From positions 1-39,333 of the forward strand of contig DATFXL010000082.1 in the NCBI GenBank assembly GCA_035316025.1: a stretch of DNA of 39,333 nt. Reading direction: 5' to 3'. The notes under the pieces were generated by a model, which saw nothing but the letters and a program-made list of their open reading frames with translations, made no database searches and was not told the DNA's origin. Below are positions 31,114 to 39,333 of this stretch, in pieces (position 1 is the first letter of the stretch; every line of letters begins with the position of its first letter). This DNA comes from JALZAA01 sp035316025 (GTDB lineage: Bacteria > Actinomycetota > Acidimicrobiia > IMCC26256 > JACDBD01). The position numbers were made by a program, and so were the translations under genes.

Positions 31114-32348
31114 CACTCGCTCCGCAGCGCGTCGATCGGAGCGAGGCGCGCGGCGCGTGATGCGGGGTACACGCCGAAGGCGATGCCGACGCCCACGGCG
31201 ACGGCGAGGGCGCCGATCATGGCGACGAACGACAGGTCCACCCTCGAGTCCGTGAAGACGGGGATGAAGAGGGCGCCGAGGAGACCGAGCAGAAGGCCGA
31301 GCACGCCGCCGGCGAGTCCGAGCAGCGATGCCTCGACGAGGAACTGGTGGCGGATCACGCCGGGACGGGCGCCGATCGCCTTGCGCACGCCGATCTCACG
31401 TGTCCGCTCGGCGACCGAGACGAGCATGATGTTCATCACGCCGATGCCGCCGACCAGCAGCGCGATGGCGGCGATGCCGGCGAGCATCACGGTCAGCGTG
31501 TTGTCGACCGAAGTGGCGGCTTCGAGGATCGACTGCTGCGTCGCGATCGAGAAGTCCGCGTTCCTCGCGTTCGTGACGTGGTGTGTGTTGAGCAGCAGGG
31601 CGTTCGTCTCCTGGTAGGCGGCGGAGAGCCGCTCGGACGAGCGCGCCTTGACGTAGATGGAGCTGACCGAGTTGCGGTTCGCTCCACCGACGAGCCGTTG
31701 CTCGTAGGCGGCGAGCGGAACGACGGCCAGATCGTTGTTGGACGCGTTCTCGGAGGAGCTGAGGCTGTCGAGGACGCCCACGACCTGGAGCGAAACGCCG
31801 TTGTAGCTGACCGTCTGTCCGATCGGGTTCGGGTTGCCGCCGAAGAGTTGAGTGACGGTGTCGGGCCCGAGCACGACGACCGGGGCGGCCTTGGCCTCGT
31901 CCGCTGATGTGATGAAGCGCCCGGTCGAGACGCCGCGGGAGCGAACCTCGCTCCACGCCGGCGTTGCACCGGTGAGCGTCGTCGTCCAGTTCGTCGATCC
32001 CGCGCGCAGCGCCGCCGCGGTGGTAGATACCGGTGCGGCAGCCTGCACGTCGGGCGCCGTCACCGGGGAGGCCACGGCGGCGGCGTCCTGGCGGGTCAAC
32101 GTCGACGCCGAGCCGAAGCCCCCGCGGGTGCCGGAGCTGCTCGTCGAGCTGCCGGGCGACACGACGAGCACATTCGTGCCGAGCTCGTTGATCTGATCCT
32201 GCACCTTCGCCTTCGCGCCCGCGCCGAGCCCGACGGTGAGCACGACAGCCGTGATCCCGATCAGGATGCCGAGCATGGTCAACGCCGAGCGGAGGCGATG
32301 GGTTCGGACGGCCTCGGTCGCAGTGCGGATCGTGTCGCGCCACGTCAC
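31113..32348 (-). CDS. MacB-type ABC transporter permease (FtsX-like)
   Basis: A 411-residue permease of the MacB/FtsX type. One N-terminal membrane helix (RLRSALTMLGILIGITAVVL), a large extracytoplasmic domain (about 60-290, with LFGGNPNPIGQTVSYNG and VVPLAAYEQRLVGG, classic MacB_PCD features) and three C-terminal helices, including IMLVSVAERTREIGVRKAIG before TM3. The GTG start overlaps the ATPase stop (GTGA). Such permeases do not move substrate through the membrane; they transmit ATPase motion to extracytoplasmic adaptors (mechanotransmission). Its ATPase and two adaptors are encoded around it. Confidence 0.94.
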   Translation of the reverse strand: MTWRDTIRTATEAVRTHRLRSALTMLGILIGITAVVLTVGLGAGAKAKVQDQINELGTNVLVVSPGSSTSSSGTRGGFGSASTLTRQDAAAVASPVTAPDVQAAAPVSTTAAALRAGSTNWTTTLTGATPAWSEVRSRGVSTGRFITSADEAKAAPVVVLGPDTVTQLFGGNPNPIGQTVSYNGVSLQVVGVLDSLSSSENASNNDLAVVPLAAYEQRLVGGANRNSVSSIYVKARSSERLSAAYQETNALLLNTHHVTNARNADFSIATQQSILEAATSVDNTLTVMLAGIAAIALLVGGIGVMNIMLVSVAERTREIGVRKAIGARPGVIRHQFLVEASLLGLAGGVLGLLLGLLGALFIPVFTDSRVDLSFVAMIGALAVAVGVGIAFGVYPASRAARLAPIDALRSE

Positions 32349-33124
32349 GGCGTCGGCTCCGCCGGCGTGAGGTCGCCCGCCGTCGGCGCGCGCGGATGGT
32401 GCTCCGACTCGATCTCGCCGTCGCGCAGGGAGACGATGCGCCGGGCGACGGCCGCGATGTCGCGCTCGTGCGTGATGATGACGATCGTGCGTCCCTCGCC
32501 GTTGAGCTCGGCGAGCAGGCGGAGCACATCCGCCGAGGACGCGGAGTCGAGGTTCCCGGTGGGCTCGTCGGCGAGGACGAGCGCCGGCTCGGTCACGACC
32601 GCGCGGGCGATCGCGACCCGTTGCTGCTGCCCGCCCGAGAGCTCGCCGGGACGGTGGTCGGCCCGGTCGGCCAGCCCGACCTTCGCCAATGCGGCGAGCG
32701 CCCGGGCCCGCCGCTCGTCGGTCGGGGTGCCGCTGTAGACCAGCGGCAGCTCGACGTTCCGCCACGCCGAGAGGTAGGGCAGGAGGTTGAACTGCTGGAA
32801 CACGAAGCCGATGGCGCGGTTGCGCACGCCGGCGAGGACGTTCTCGTCCAACGACTGCACGTCGTATCCGGCCAGGCGGTATACGCCGCTCGTCGGCACG
32901 TCCAAGCAACCGAGGATGTGCATCAGCGTCGACTTGCCGGAGCCCGACGCGCCCGTGATCGCGACGAGCTCGTTCTCGTCGATGCGCAACGAGACCGCCC
33001 GCAGCGCGACGACCTCGAGCGAGCCGGTCTTGTACACCTTGCCGACGTCGACGAGCTCGATCACCGGCGGCGGCGCGGTCGGGACCGCGGTCAGCCGGGT
33101 GGCGGTCTCCGCCGTAGGGCTCAC
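32345..33124 (-). CDS. MacB-type ABC transporter ATPase (LolD/MacB group)
   Basis: A 259-residue ABC ATPase. Walker A GASGSGKST, Q-loop FVFQQFNLLPYLS, signature LSGGQQQR, Walker B VLADEPTGNLDS and the switch His in IITHERD are all intact. GNLDSASSADVL and the short Q-loop stretch are typical of the LolD/MacB/FtsE group. The GTG start overlaps the adaptor-1 stop and its own stop overlaps the permease start, so the exporter core genes are tightly coupled. The first 18 residues and last 20 or so are loosely conserved extensions. Confidence 0.95.
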   Translation of the reverse strand: MSPTAETATRLTAVPTAPPPVIELVDVGKVYKTGSLEVVALRAVSLRIDENELVAITGASGSGKSTLMHILGCLDVPTSGVYRLAGYDVQSLDENVLAGVRNRAIGFVFQQFNLLPYLSAWRNVELPLVYSGTPTDERRARALAALAKVGLADRADHRPGELSGGQQQRVAIARAVVTEPALVLADEPTGNLDSASSADVLRLLAELNGEGRTIVIITHERDIAAVARRIVSLRDGEIESEHHPRAPTAGDLTPAEPTP

Positions 33125-34680
33125 GGCGCGTTGCCGGACGGTGGTCCGCCCGCGCCGCCGCGCGTGATGACGTTCCCGCCGCCGGGGGCCGAGCCGGTTC
33201 CACCGAAGCCGGCCGGGAGCCGGATGACGACCTGCTCGCCCTCCTTGAGCCCCTGGGTGATCTCGACCATCCCGCTTGCCGTCAAGCCCGTCCTTACGGC
33301 GCGGGTCTCGTCCCGGCCGTTGCTCCGTACCGTGACGGTCGACGAGCCGTTCGTCGTGGTCACAGCGCGCGCCGGAACCTGCAGCACGTCGGCGCGCGTG
33401 TTCGTCGCGATCGCTCCCGTCACCGTCGAGCCGACGAAGATCTGCTTGGAACCGGCCGTGAAGGCGACCGTCACGGGGTACTGGGCCACGCCGCTGCTCG
33501 CGGTCGCGACCTGCGCGACGTCGGTCACGGTGCCGGTGGCCGTGGCCGAGCCGGCCGCCGCCTGGCTGCCGCCGCGCTGTCCCGTGCCACCCGGGTTGGC
33601 GCCGCCCTGGCCGGTGCCGCGCTGTCCATTGCCGCGAGCCGCGTTCCCGCCATTGCCCCCGAAGCCACCGGGGAAGAAGCCGGGGAACCGACCGCCGCCG
33701 AACCCGCCCGTCGACGCGCTGGCGGTCACGGTGAGCGTCGCGTTCTGCCCGACCTTGACGGATTGGACGTCCGCGCTCGCGACCGGCAGCTGGACGACAT
33801 AGCTGTCCTTGCTCACGACCTGCACGTCGGGAGGAGCAGAAGAAGAAGAGGCCGACGAGCTCGAGGACGACGACGAGGAAGAGCTTCCGTTGGTCGCCCC
33901 GTTGCCGCCGCTCCCGCCGTTCCGTCCGTTGCCACCGCCGTTCGCACCGCTCGATCCGGTGCCGCTCGAGCCGTTCGACGCCGACGAGCTTCCCGACCCC
34001 GTCGCCGATCCCGTCGCCGACGTGCCGCCCGTGCCGTTGCTCGCCAGCTGCTCACCCGGGGTGACGTTGACCTGAGACACCACACCGTCGAAGGTGGCGA
34101 CGAGCGACGCGCCTCCCAACGCCGTCTGCGCGCTCGTCAGCTGGTTGTTGGCGGCGGCGACGCTCGACTCGTCGACGGCCAGCCGATCGGCCGAGACCCC
34201 CGACGACCGGTCGTCGTCGAGCTGCGCTTGGGCCCGGGCGACGGCGGACTGCGCCGAGGCCGCGTTCGCCTGGAGCTGGGCAGAGTCGATCGTCGCCAGC
34301 AGCTGACCGGCTTGCACGTCGTCGCCGGCCTTCACGTTCACCGCCGTGACCGTGCCCGAGGCACCGAACTTCAGGTCGTCGCTCTGGGCGGCGGCGACCG
34401 TCCCCTCGGCGCTGACGCTTTCGGTCATCGGCCCTCGGGTGACCGTCACCACCTGGGCCGTCGGCGACGAGGCCGTCCCCGGGTCGCCCAGCGCGCCCAT
34501 CGCGAGCCCGACGACGACCGCGACGGCGACGACCGCGGGCACGAGCACGTAGGGCTGGCGCATCCAGCGCAACCGGGGAGGACCGGCGGAGGGCTCCGCG
34601 ATCGGACCGGTGGGCCGTGCCTCGTCGGGACCGGCAGGGGAGGTGGGCGCCGCCGGCTCCGGCTCGAACGCACGACTCAT
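33121..34680 (-). CDS. HlyD/MacA-type exporter adaptor 1
   Basis: A 519-residue adaptor. It has a Pro/Glu-rich cytoplasmic N-terminus, a membrane anchor (about 42-63), a lipoyl half-motif (FGASGTVTAVNVKAGDDVQAG), a short coiled coil (about 118-165) and the second half (LVATFDGVVSQVNVTPGEQL). Ser/Gly/Asn-rich low complexity (about 192-265) and a second Gly/Asn/Arg-rich stretch (about 310-355) are inserted in the barrel region. The C-terminal domain includes VPARAVTTTNGSSTVTVRSN and a Gly-rich end. I choose the ATG at 34680 over the TTG at 34704, since the latter coincides with a palindrome that looks like an operator. First gene of the exporter operon. Confidence 0.88.
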   Translation of the reverse strand: MSRAFEPEPAAPTSPAGPDEARPTGPIAEPSAGPPRLRWMRQPYVLVPAVVAVAVVVGLAMGALGDPGTASSPTAQVVTVTRGPMTESVSAEGTVAAAQSDDLKFGASGTVTAVNVKAGDDVQAGQLLATIDSAQLQANAASAQSAVARAQAQLDDDRSSGVSADRLAVDESSVAAANNQLTSAQTALGGASLVATFDGVVSQVNVTPGEQLASNGTGGTSATGSATGSGSSSASNGSSGTGSSGANGGGNGRNGGSGGNGATNGSSSSSSSSSSSASSSSAPPDVQVVSKDSYVVQLPVASADVQSVKVGQNATLTVTASASTGGFGGGRFPGFFPGGFGGNGGNAARGNGQRGTGQGGANPGGTGQRGGSQAAAGSATATGTVTDVAQVATASSGVAQYPVTVAFTAGSKQIFVGSTVTGAIATNTRADVLQVPARAVTTTNGSSTVTVRSNGRDETRAVRTGLTASGMVEITQGLKEGEQVVIRLPAGFGGTGSAPGGGNVITRGGAGGPPSGNAP

Positions 34681-34703
34681 CGGGCGCGGAGCATGAGCAC
34701 CCA

Positions 34704-34718
34704 ACCTGAGACTCAGGT
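34704..34718. promoter_or_regulatory. Perfect palindrome upstream of the exporter operon (operator candidate)
   Basis: ACCTGAG-A-CTCAGGT is a perfect 15-bp palindrome centred 31 bp upstream of the adaptor ATG at 34680, a typical position for a repressor site overlapping a promoter or leader. Direct repeats TCTCACG at 34791 and 34802 (11 bp apart) lie further upstream, within the end of the flavoprotein gene. Confidence 0.5.
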
Positions 34719-34792
34719 GTGACGACGCTGGGAGCCGGCGTCAAATGTGCGCGATCGACGCCGCGGTGCGCGCGCCGGACGCGGTCAGCTTC

Positions 34793-36196
34793 TCACGTTC
34801 GTCTCACGAGCCAACGCAGCTTCTCCGCCTTCTCGTACGCCGCCTCGCCGGCGAGCTGCCAGACCGAGGTGCCGATCGTCGGGTACACGTGCACGTACCG
34901 CGACAGCTCGTTGAGCTTCACACCCTTCTCGATCGCGAGGGCGAACTCGTGGATCATCTCGCCGGCGGCGGGAGCGAGGATGTGCGCACCGACGATCTTC
35001 TTTTTGTCCGTGATGATCATGATCGTGCCCTCGGACGCGCCCTCGGCCCGGGCCCGGTCGTTGTGCGCGAGGTCCATCTGCCACACGTGAATGTGATCGC
35101 CGTGCTTCGTGCGCGCCTCGGGCTCGGTCAGCCCGGTGTGGGCGAGCTCGGGGTCGGTGAACGTGCACCAGGGAACGCGCGCCACGACCTTGCCCCTGCC
35201 GGGAAAGAACATGTCGCGCACTGCTCGGACGCCTTCGTACGCGGCCGAGTGGGTGAACAGATGGCGCCCGGCGACGTCGCCGCAGGCGTAGACCGTATCG
35301 ACGCTCGTGCGGCCGCGGTCGTCGACGACGATTGCCGTGGGCGTGCACTCGATGCCGAGCTCCTCGAGGCCGAGGCCGTCCTTGTTCGGCACTCGGCCCA
35401 CGGCGACGAGCAGCTCGTCGGCCGCCCACGTCGCCGGCTTCCCGTTCTCGGTGCCGTGCACGATCTTCTTGCCGTTCTCGACGATGACCTTCTCGGTCTC
35501 GACATCGACGCGCAAGTCGATGCCCTCGCTGCGGAGCTTGTCGACCAGCTTGTCGACCAGCGCGGGCTCGTCCTTGGGCAGGATGCGCGGCCCTTTCTGC
35601 AGCAGCGTGGCGGGAATGCCCAGGCGCGTGAAGCCCTGCACCATCTCGACCGCGATCGGTCCACCGCCGATGTTCACGAAGCTCGCCGGCGGGTCCTCGA
35701 GGGCGAAGAGGTTCTCGCTCGTGACGTAGCCCGCTTCTTCGAGGCCGTCGATGGCCGGCACGGCGGGACTGCTGCCGGTGCACAGGAGCACGTAGCGGGT
35801 CGCGAGCGTGAGGTCTCCGACCTGCACCGAGTTCCTGCCGACGAGCTTCGCCGGCCCGTACACGAGGTCGATGCCCATGTCGACGAAGCGCCGAGGGCTG
35901 TCGTCCGTCGACGCGATCTCCTGCTGTACGGAGCGGATGTGCTTCCAAACGCTCCCGCGGTCGACCTTGGGCTCGACGGCCTCCATGCCGAAGTCGTCGG
36001 CAGTCCGCATCTTGTGCGCGACTTTCCCTGCGGCCAGCAGCGCCTTGCTCGGGACGCATCCCGTCCAGAGGCAGTCGCCGCCGACGCGCGCCCGCTCGGC
36101 AACGGCGACCCTGAGATCGAGGGTGGCGGCGAACTCAGCGGCCACCATGCCGCCCGAGCCCATCCCGACGATGACGAGGTCGTACCGGTCTGCCAC
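34793..36196 (-). CDS. Class I pyridine-nucleotide disulfide oxidoreductase, lacks His-Glu dyad
   Basis: A 467-residue flavoprotein. VIVGMGSGGMVAAEFAA binds FAD; GGDCLWTGCVPSKAL has the redox Cys42/Cys47 pair; VNIGGGPIAVEMVQGF binds NAD(P); VYACGDVAGRHLFTHSA is the second FAD motif. The C-terminal dimer domain ends in YVHVYPTIGTSVWQLAGEAA, where lipoamide dehydrogenase and glutathione reductase have H-x-H-P-T-x-x-E; the catalytic His and Glu are Tyr and Thr here. MerA also lacks this dyad, but the C-terminal Cys pair of MerA is absent (it ends RWLVRRT). The substrate is thus uncertain. A perfect AGGAGG precedes the GTG. It faces lhr divergently and ends 112 bp before the exporter operon. Confidence 0.9.
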   Translation of the reverse strand: MADRYDLVIVGMGSGGMVAAEFAATLDLRVAVAERARVGGDCLWTGCVPSKALLAAGKVAHKMRTADDFGMEAVEPKVDRGSVWKHIRSVQQEIASTDDSPRRFVDMGIDLVYGPAKLVGRNSVQVGDLTLATRYVLLCTGSSPAVPAIDGLEEAGYVTSENLFALEDPPASFVNIGGGPIAVEMVQGFTRLGIPATLLQKGPRILPKDEPALVDKLVDKLRSEGIDLRVDVETEKVIVENGKKIVHGTENGKPATWAADELLVAVGRVPNKDGLGLEELGIECTPTAIVVDDRGRTSVDTVYACGDVAGRHLFTHSAAYEGVRAVRDMFFPGRGKVVARVPWCTFTDPELAHTGLTEPEARTKHGDHIHVWQMDLAHNDRARAEGASEGTIMIITDKKKIVGAHILAPAAGEMIHEFALAIEKGVKLNELSRYVHVYPTIGTSVWQLAGEAAYEKAEKLRWLVRRT

Positions 36197-36274
36197 CTGA
36201 AACCTCCTGGCCGCGCGGTGCGGAGCCTAGGAGCCGTTCGTATCGCCATCGGGAGCGCAGCCGCCTCGCCCCAC

Positions 36275-36318
36275 CGTTGTCACGATGACGCGCCCGAGGG
36301 CGACATCCTGTGACAACG
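36275..36318. promoter_or_regulatory. Inverted repeat in the divergent flavoprotein/lhr spacer
   Basis: CGTTGTCAC (36275-36283) and GTGACAACG (36310-36318) form a perfect 9-bp inverted repeat; the 26-bp centre contains a further CGCCC/GGGCG stem. A third TGTCA lies near 36357. It may be a regulator site for one or both divergent genes. Confidence 0.45.
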
Positions 36319-36376
36319 CGGCGGGGGAAATCACGCCATAACGGTGTCGGGATAACTGTCATACCCTGGCGACACA

Positions 36377-39333
36377 ATGAGCGAAGTGACCCAGCTGACC
36401 GCGCCCGAGCTCGCGCCCCCGATCCGAGCCGGCGGCGGTGTCGACGGCTTCCATCCCGCGGTGGCCGAGTGGTTCCGCCGCCGCTTCCCCGCGGGCCCGA
36501 CCGAGGCACAGGCCCAGGGGTGGCCTCACATCGCCGCCGGCGCCGACACGTTGATCGCGGCGCCGACCGGATCGGGCAAGACGCTCGCGGCCTTCCTCGT
36601 CGCCATCGACCGCCTGTACCGCGACCACGAACGGGGCGTCGACGTGTCGGTCGGCACCAGAGTCGTCTACGTCTCGCCGCTGAAAGCGCTGGCGGTCGAC
36701 ATCGGCGAGAACCTTGAGCGGCCGCTGGCCGAGATCGCCGACGTCGCCACCGAGCTCGGCTTCGATCCGCCCGACATCCGAGTCTCGGTGCGCACCGGCG
36801 ACACGACGAGCTCACAGCGCTCGGCGATGGTGCGCCGCCCGCCCGGTTTCGTCGTGACCACGCCCGAATCTCTCTATCTGTTGGTGACGAGCGCTCGGGG
36901 CCGCGACGCACTGCGCACCACGGAGACGGTGATCGTCGACGAGATCCACGCCGTGGCCCGCGACAAGCGCGGTTCGCACCTCGCACTCACGCTCGAGCGG
37001 CTCGAGGCACTGTGCGAACGGCGGCCGGCCCGCATCGGCCTCTCGGCCACGCAGCGTCCGATCGAAGCCGTCGGCCGGCTCCTCGTCGGCGCGCGGCCAC
37101 TGCCGGAGATCGTCGACGTCGGCCACCAGCGCGCCCTGGACGTGACCATCGAGCTGCCCGAGGGCGAGCTCGAAGCGGTGGCGTCAGCCGAGCAGATGTC
37201 CGACGTGCTGAACCGCATCGCCGAGCACGTCACGCACCACCGCACGACGCTGGTGTTCGTCAACACCCGGCGCATGGCCGAGCGGCTCGCGCACCAGCTC
37301 GGCGAGCGGCTCGGTGACGACGTCGTCGCTGCCCACCACGGCAGCCTGTCGAAGGAACGCCGGTGGCGGGTCGAGACGCGCCTGCGTGCCGGCGCGTTGA
37401 AGGCGCTCGTCGCCACCGCGTCGCTGGAGCTCGGTATCGACATCGGGCCCGTCGAGCTCGTTTGCCAGATCGGCTCGCCTCGGAGCATCGCCACGTTCCT
37501 GCAGCGCGTCGGGCGCTCCAACCACACGCGTACCGGCACGCCCAAGGGCCGGCTGTACCCGCTGACGCGCGACGAGCTCGTCGAGTGCACAGCTCTCCTG
37601 ATCGCCGTGCGCGCCGGGCGGCTCGACGCGATCCAGTTCCCGCGCCAGCCTCTCGACATCGCCGCCCAGCAGATCATCGCCGAAGTGGCAGCGGAGGAGT
37701 GGCGCACCGACGAGCTGTACGAGCTCGTCCGGCGGGCGGCGCCGTACGCCGAGCTGACCCGGGCCGAGTTTGACGAGGTTGTCGACCTCGTCGCCGGCGG
37801 GATCGAGACCGGCCGGGGCCGGCGGGGGGCGTACGCGCACCACGACACGGTCAACGGCGAGCTGCGCGGCCGCAAGGGGGCCCGCATCGCCGCCGCCACG
37901 TCGGGCGGCGCCATCCCCGAGACCGGCGACTACCGCGTGGTCGCCGAGCCCGACGACACGTTCGTCGGCACCGTGAACGAGGACTGGGCTGTCGAGTCGA
38001 TGGCGGGCGACGTCTTCCTGCTCGGCACGCACTCGTGGCAGATCCGCCGCATCGAGCCCGGTGTCGTGCGGGTGCGCGACGCCGCGGGCGCGCTGCCGAC
38101 GATCCCGTTCTGGCTGGGGGAGGCACCCGCCCGCACCGTCGAGCTGTCGGCGGAGGTGTCGGAGCTGCGGCGACGCGTCGACGAGCACCTGGTCGACGGA
38201 CGTCCCGACGACGCCCGCCAGTGGCTCATCCACGCCGCCGGCATCCCGCGCGAGGCGGCGGTGATGATCGTCGACTATCTCGCCGCCGGTCGGGCCGCGC
38301 TCGGCGCCATGCCGACCCAGAAGCAGCTCGTGCTGGAGCGCTTCTTCGACGACACCGGCGGGATGCAGCTGGTCGTGCACTCGCCGTACGGCGGCCGCAT
38401 CAACCGCGCCCTCGGGCTCGCGCTGCGCAAGAGGTTCTGTCGCACCTTCGACTTCGAGCTGCAGGCCGCCGCCACCGACGACGCCATTGTGCTCTCGCTC
38501 GGGCTCACGCACAGTTTCTCGCTCGAGGAAGTGCCCCAGTACGTCAAGAGCGCCACCGTCGAGGACACGCTGGAGCACGCCGTCCTCGACTCGCCGATGT
38601 TCCAGGCCCGTTGGCGATGGAACCTCAACCGGGCCCTGATGGTGCTTCGCTTCCGCAACGGGCGGCGCAACCCCCCGCCCATCCAACGGATGGAGTCGGA
38701 CGATCTGCTCGCGGCGGTGTTCCCGCAGGCGGCCGCGTGCCAGGACAACATGACCGGCCCGATCGAGGTCCCCGACCACGTGCTCGTACGCGAGACGATG
38801 GGCGACACGCTGCACGAGGCGCTCGACGTCGACGGCCTGCGCGCCCTGCTGGAGGGAATCGAGTCTGGAAGCGTGACGGTGCACTGCGTCGACACGACGG
38901 AGGCGTCGGCGCTGTCCCACGAGATCATCAACGCCCGGCCGTACGCGTTCCTCGACGACGAAGAGTTCCAGAACCGCCGCACCAATGCCGTCACGCTGCG
39001 CCGCGGCTTGCAGGTGGACCTCTCCGCAATCGGCTCGCTCGATCCCGAGGCCATCGCGCAGGTGCACGAGGAGATCGAGCCCGAGCCCGCCACGGCGGAC
39101 GAGCTCCACGATCTCCTCTCGTCGCTGGTCCTCGTGCGCGCCCGCGACGAGTGGCGGCCCTTGTTCGACGCGCTCGCCGGGCGTGGCCGCGCCGGCATGG
39201 TGCCGCACGACGGCATCGAGCTGTGGAGCACGACGGAAGGACGTGACGACGCGTCCCGCGCCCTCGGCGGGGACGACGGCCCGGTCGCGCGATCGGTCCG
39301 CGGCCATCTCGAGATCACCGGCATCACGACCGC
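36377..39333 (+). CDS. lhr: Lhr-type ATP-dependent helicase (5' part, cut by window end)
   Basis: An open frame of 985 codons running off the right edge; full-length Lhr has about 1,500 residues. It begins MSEVTQLTAP. Motif I is APTGSGKT (about 62-69), motif II VDEIHAVARDKRGSHL (DEIH, about 188-191), then LSATQRP, VNTRRMAERLAHQL and ASLELGIDIG, with the motif VI region QRVGRSNHTRTG. The winged-helix and Lhr-specific core follow (QWLIHAAGIP, ERFFDDTGGMQLVVHSPYGG, RKRFCRTFDFELQAAATDD). Lhr is a 3'-5' DNA translocase/helicase that unwinds RNA:DNA hybrids and, in mycobacteria, is linked to DNA-damage response. The ATG at 36377 has no ribosome site, so leaderless translation is possible. The last visible codons are still in the conserved part. 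Confidence 0.95.
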   Translation, partial: MSEVTQLTAPELAPPIRAGGGVDGFHPAVAEWFRRRFPAGPTEAQAQGWPHIAAGADTLIAAPTGSGKTLAAFLVAIDRLYRDHERGVDVSVGTRVVYVSPLKALAVDIGENLERPLAEIADVATELGFDPPDIRVSVRTGDTTSSQRSAMVRRPPGFVVTTPESLYLLVTSARGRDALRTTETVIVDEIHAVARDKRGSHLALTLERLEALCERRPARIGLSATQRPIEAVGRLLVGARPLPEIVDVGHQRALDVTIELPEGELEAVASAEQMSDVLNRIAEHVTHHRTTLVFVNTRRMAERLAHQLGERLGDDVVAAHHGSLSKERRWRVETRLRAGALKALVATASLELGIDIGPVELVCQIGSPRSIATFLQRVGRSNHTRTGTPKGRLYPLTRDELVECTALLIAVRAGRLDAIQFPRQPLDIAAQQIIAEVAAEEWRTDELYELVRRAAPYAELTRAEFDEVVDLVAGGIETGRGRRGAYAHHDTVNGELRGRKGARIAAATSGGAIPETGDYRVVAEPDDTFVGTVNEDWAVESMAGDVFLLGTHSWQIRRIEPGVVRVRDAAGALPTIPFWLGEAPARTVELSAEVSELRRRVDEHLVDGRPDDARQWLIHAAGIPREAAVMIVDYLAAGRAALGAMPTQKQLVLERFFDDTGGMQLVVHSPYGGRINRALGLALRKRFCRTFDFELQAAATDDAIVLSLGLTHSFSLEEVPQYVKSATVEDTLEHAVLDSPMFQARWRWNLNRALMVLRFRNGRRNPPPIQRMESDDLLAAVFPQAAACQDNMTGPIEVPDHVLVRETMGDTLHEALDVDGLRALLEGIESGSVTVHCVDTTEASALSHEIINARPYAFLDDEEFQNRRTNAVTLRRGLQVDLSAIGSLDPEAIAQVHEEIEPEPATADELHDLLSSLVLVRARDEWRPLFDALAGRGRAGMVPHDGIELWSTTEGRDDASRALGGDDGPVARSVRGHLEITGITT

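Noticed and set aside
29230..34680. Gly/Ser/Thr/Pro-rich repeats as possible CRISPR or tandem-repeat loci
   Set aside because: They are codon-level low complexity within intact adaptor frames, without regular DNA repeat units and spacers.
37184..39307. A 707-codon minus-strand open frame opposite lhr
   Set aside because: Antisense to conserved Lhr motifs; composition is typical of a reverse-strand shadow.

Overview
High-GC actinobacterial chromosome segment, plausibly from the class Acidimicrobiia. The lineage is inferred from the very high GC, frequent GTG starts, GTGA/ATGA gene overlaps, an F420-type LLM oxidoreductase, a MecA_N-type lipoprotein PBP and an ilvBNC leader like that of Corynebacterium. 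No rRNA, tRNA, CRISPR array or insertion sequence was seen.

Bases 1-6150 are loosely packed and partly decayed. They hold a DyP-type peroxidase with two lesions (running off the left edge), an intact penicillin-binding lipoprotein, a frameshifted small gene, an FAD oxidoreductase, a SnoaL-type remnant and a 49-residue protein, with several noncoding gaps. Bases 6154-8539 (minus strand) encode an LLM oxidoreductase, an Asp-box protein and a limonene-epoxide-hydrolase-type enzyme.

From 8607 on, the plus strand is dense: ilvD, an Fpg/Nei glycosylase, then an overlapping four-gene run (rhomboid-like plus hydrolase-like protein, second rhomboid-like protein, OmpR-type regulator, histidine kinase) followed by an MprF/LysX-type aminoacyl-phosphatidylglycerol synthase. 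This looks like an envelope-stress or membrane-lipid modification module. Next is ilvB-ilvN-ilvC, preceded by an apparently leaderless leader peptide (Leu-Val-Val-Val) and a terminator hairpin, a classical attenuator. With ilvD this gives three of the four common branched-chain amino-acid steps.

A membrane GGDEF-EAL protein (21005-23341) converges on a two-gene minus-strand operon: a small SpeD-like (S-adenosylmethionine decarboxylase family) protein and, 2 bp downstream, a LuxI/FeeM-like N-acyltransferase. I consider this pair the best candidate for an undescribed system, perhaps making an acylated amine or SAM-derived signal. Then come plsY overlapping a DegV/FakB-type fatty-acid-binding protein, a DHFR/RibD-like reductase and an HdeD-like membrane protein with a histone-H1-like tail.

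Bases 27820-34680 (minus) form a MacAB-like exporter operon: adaptor, ATPase, permease, a second adaptor, a DUF5666 secreted protein and a hotdog thioesterase. A perfect 15-bp palindrome lies just upstream of the first gene. The window ends with a disulfide-oxidoreductase-like flavoprotein (minus) and, divergently, the first 985 codons of the helicase Lhr, cut by the right edge.
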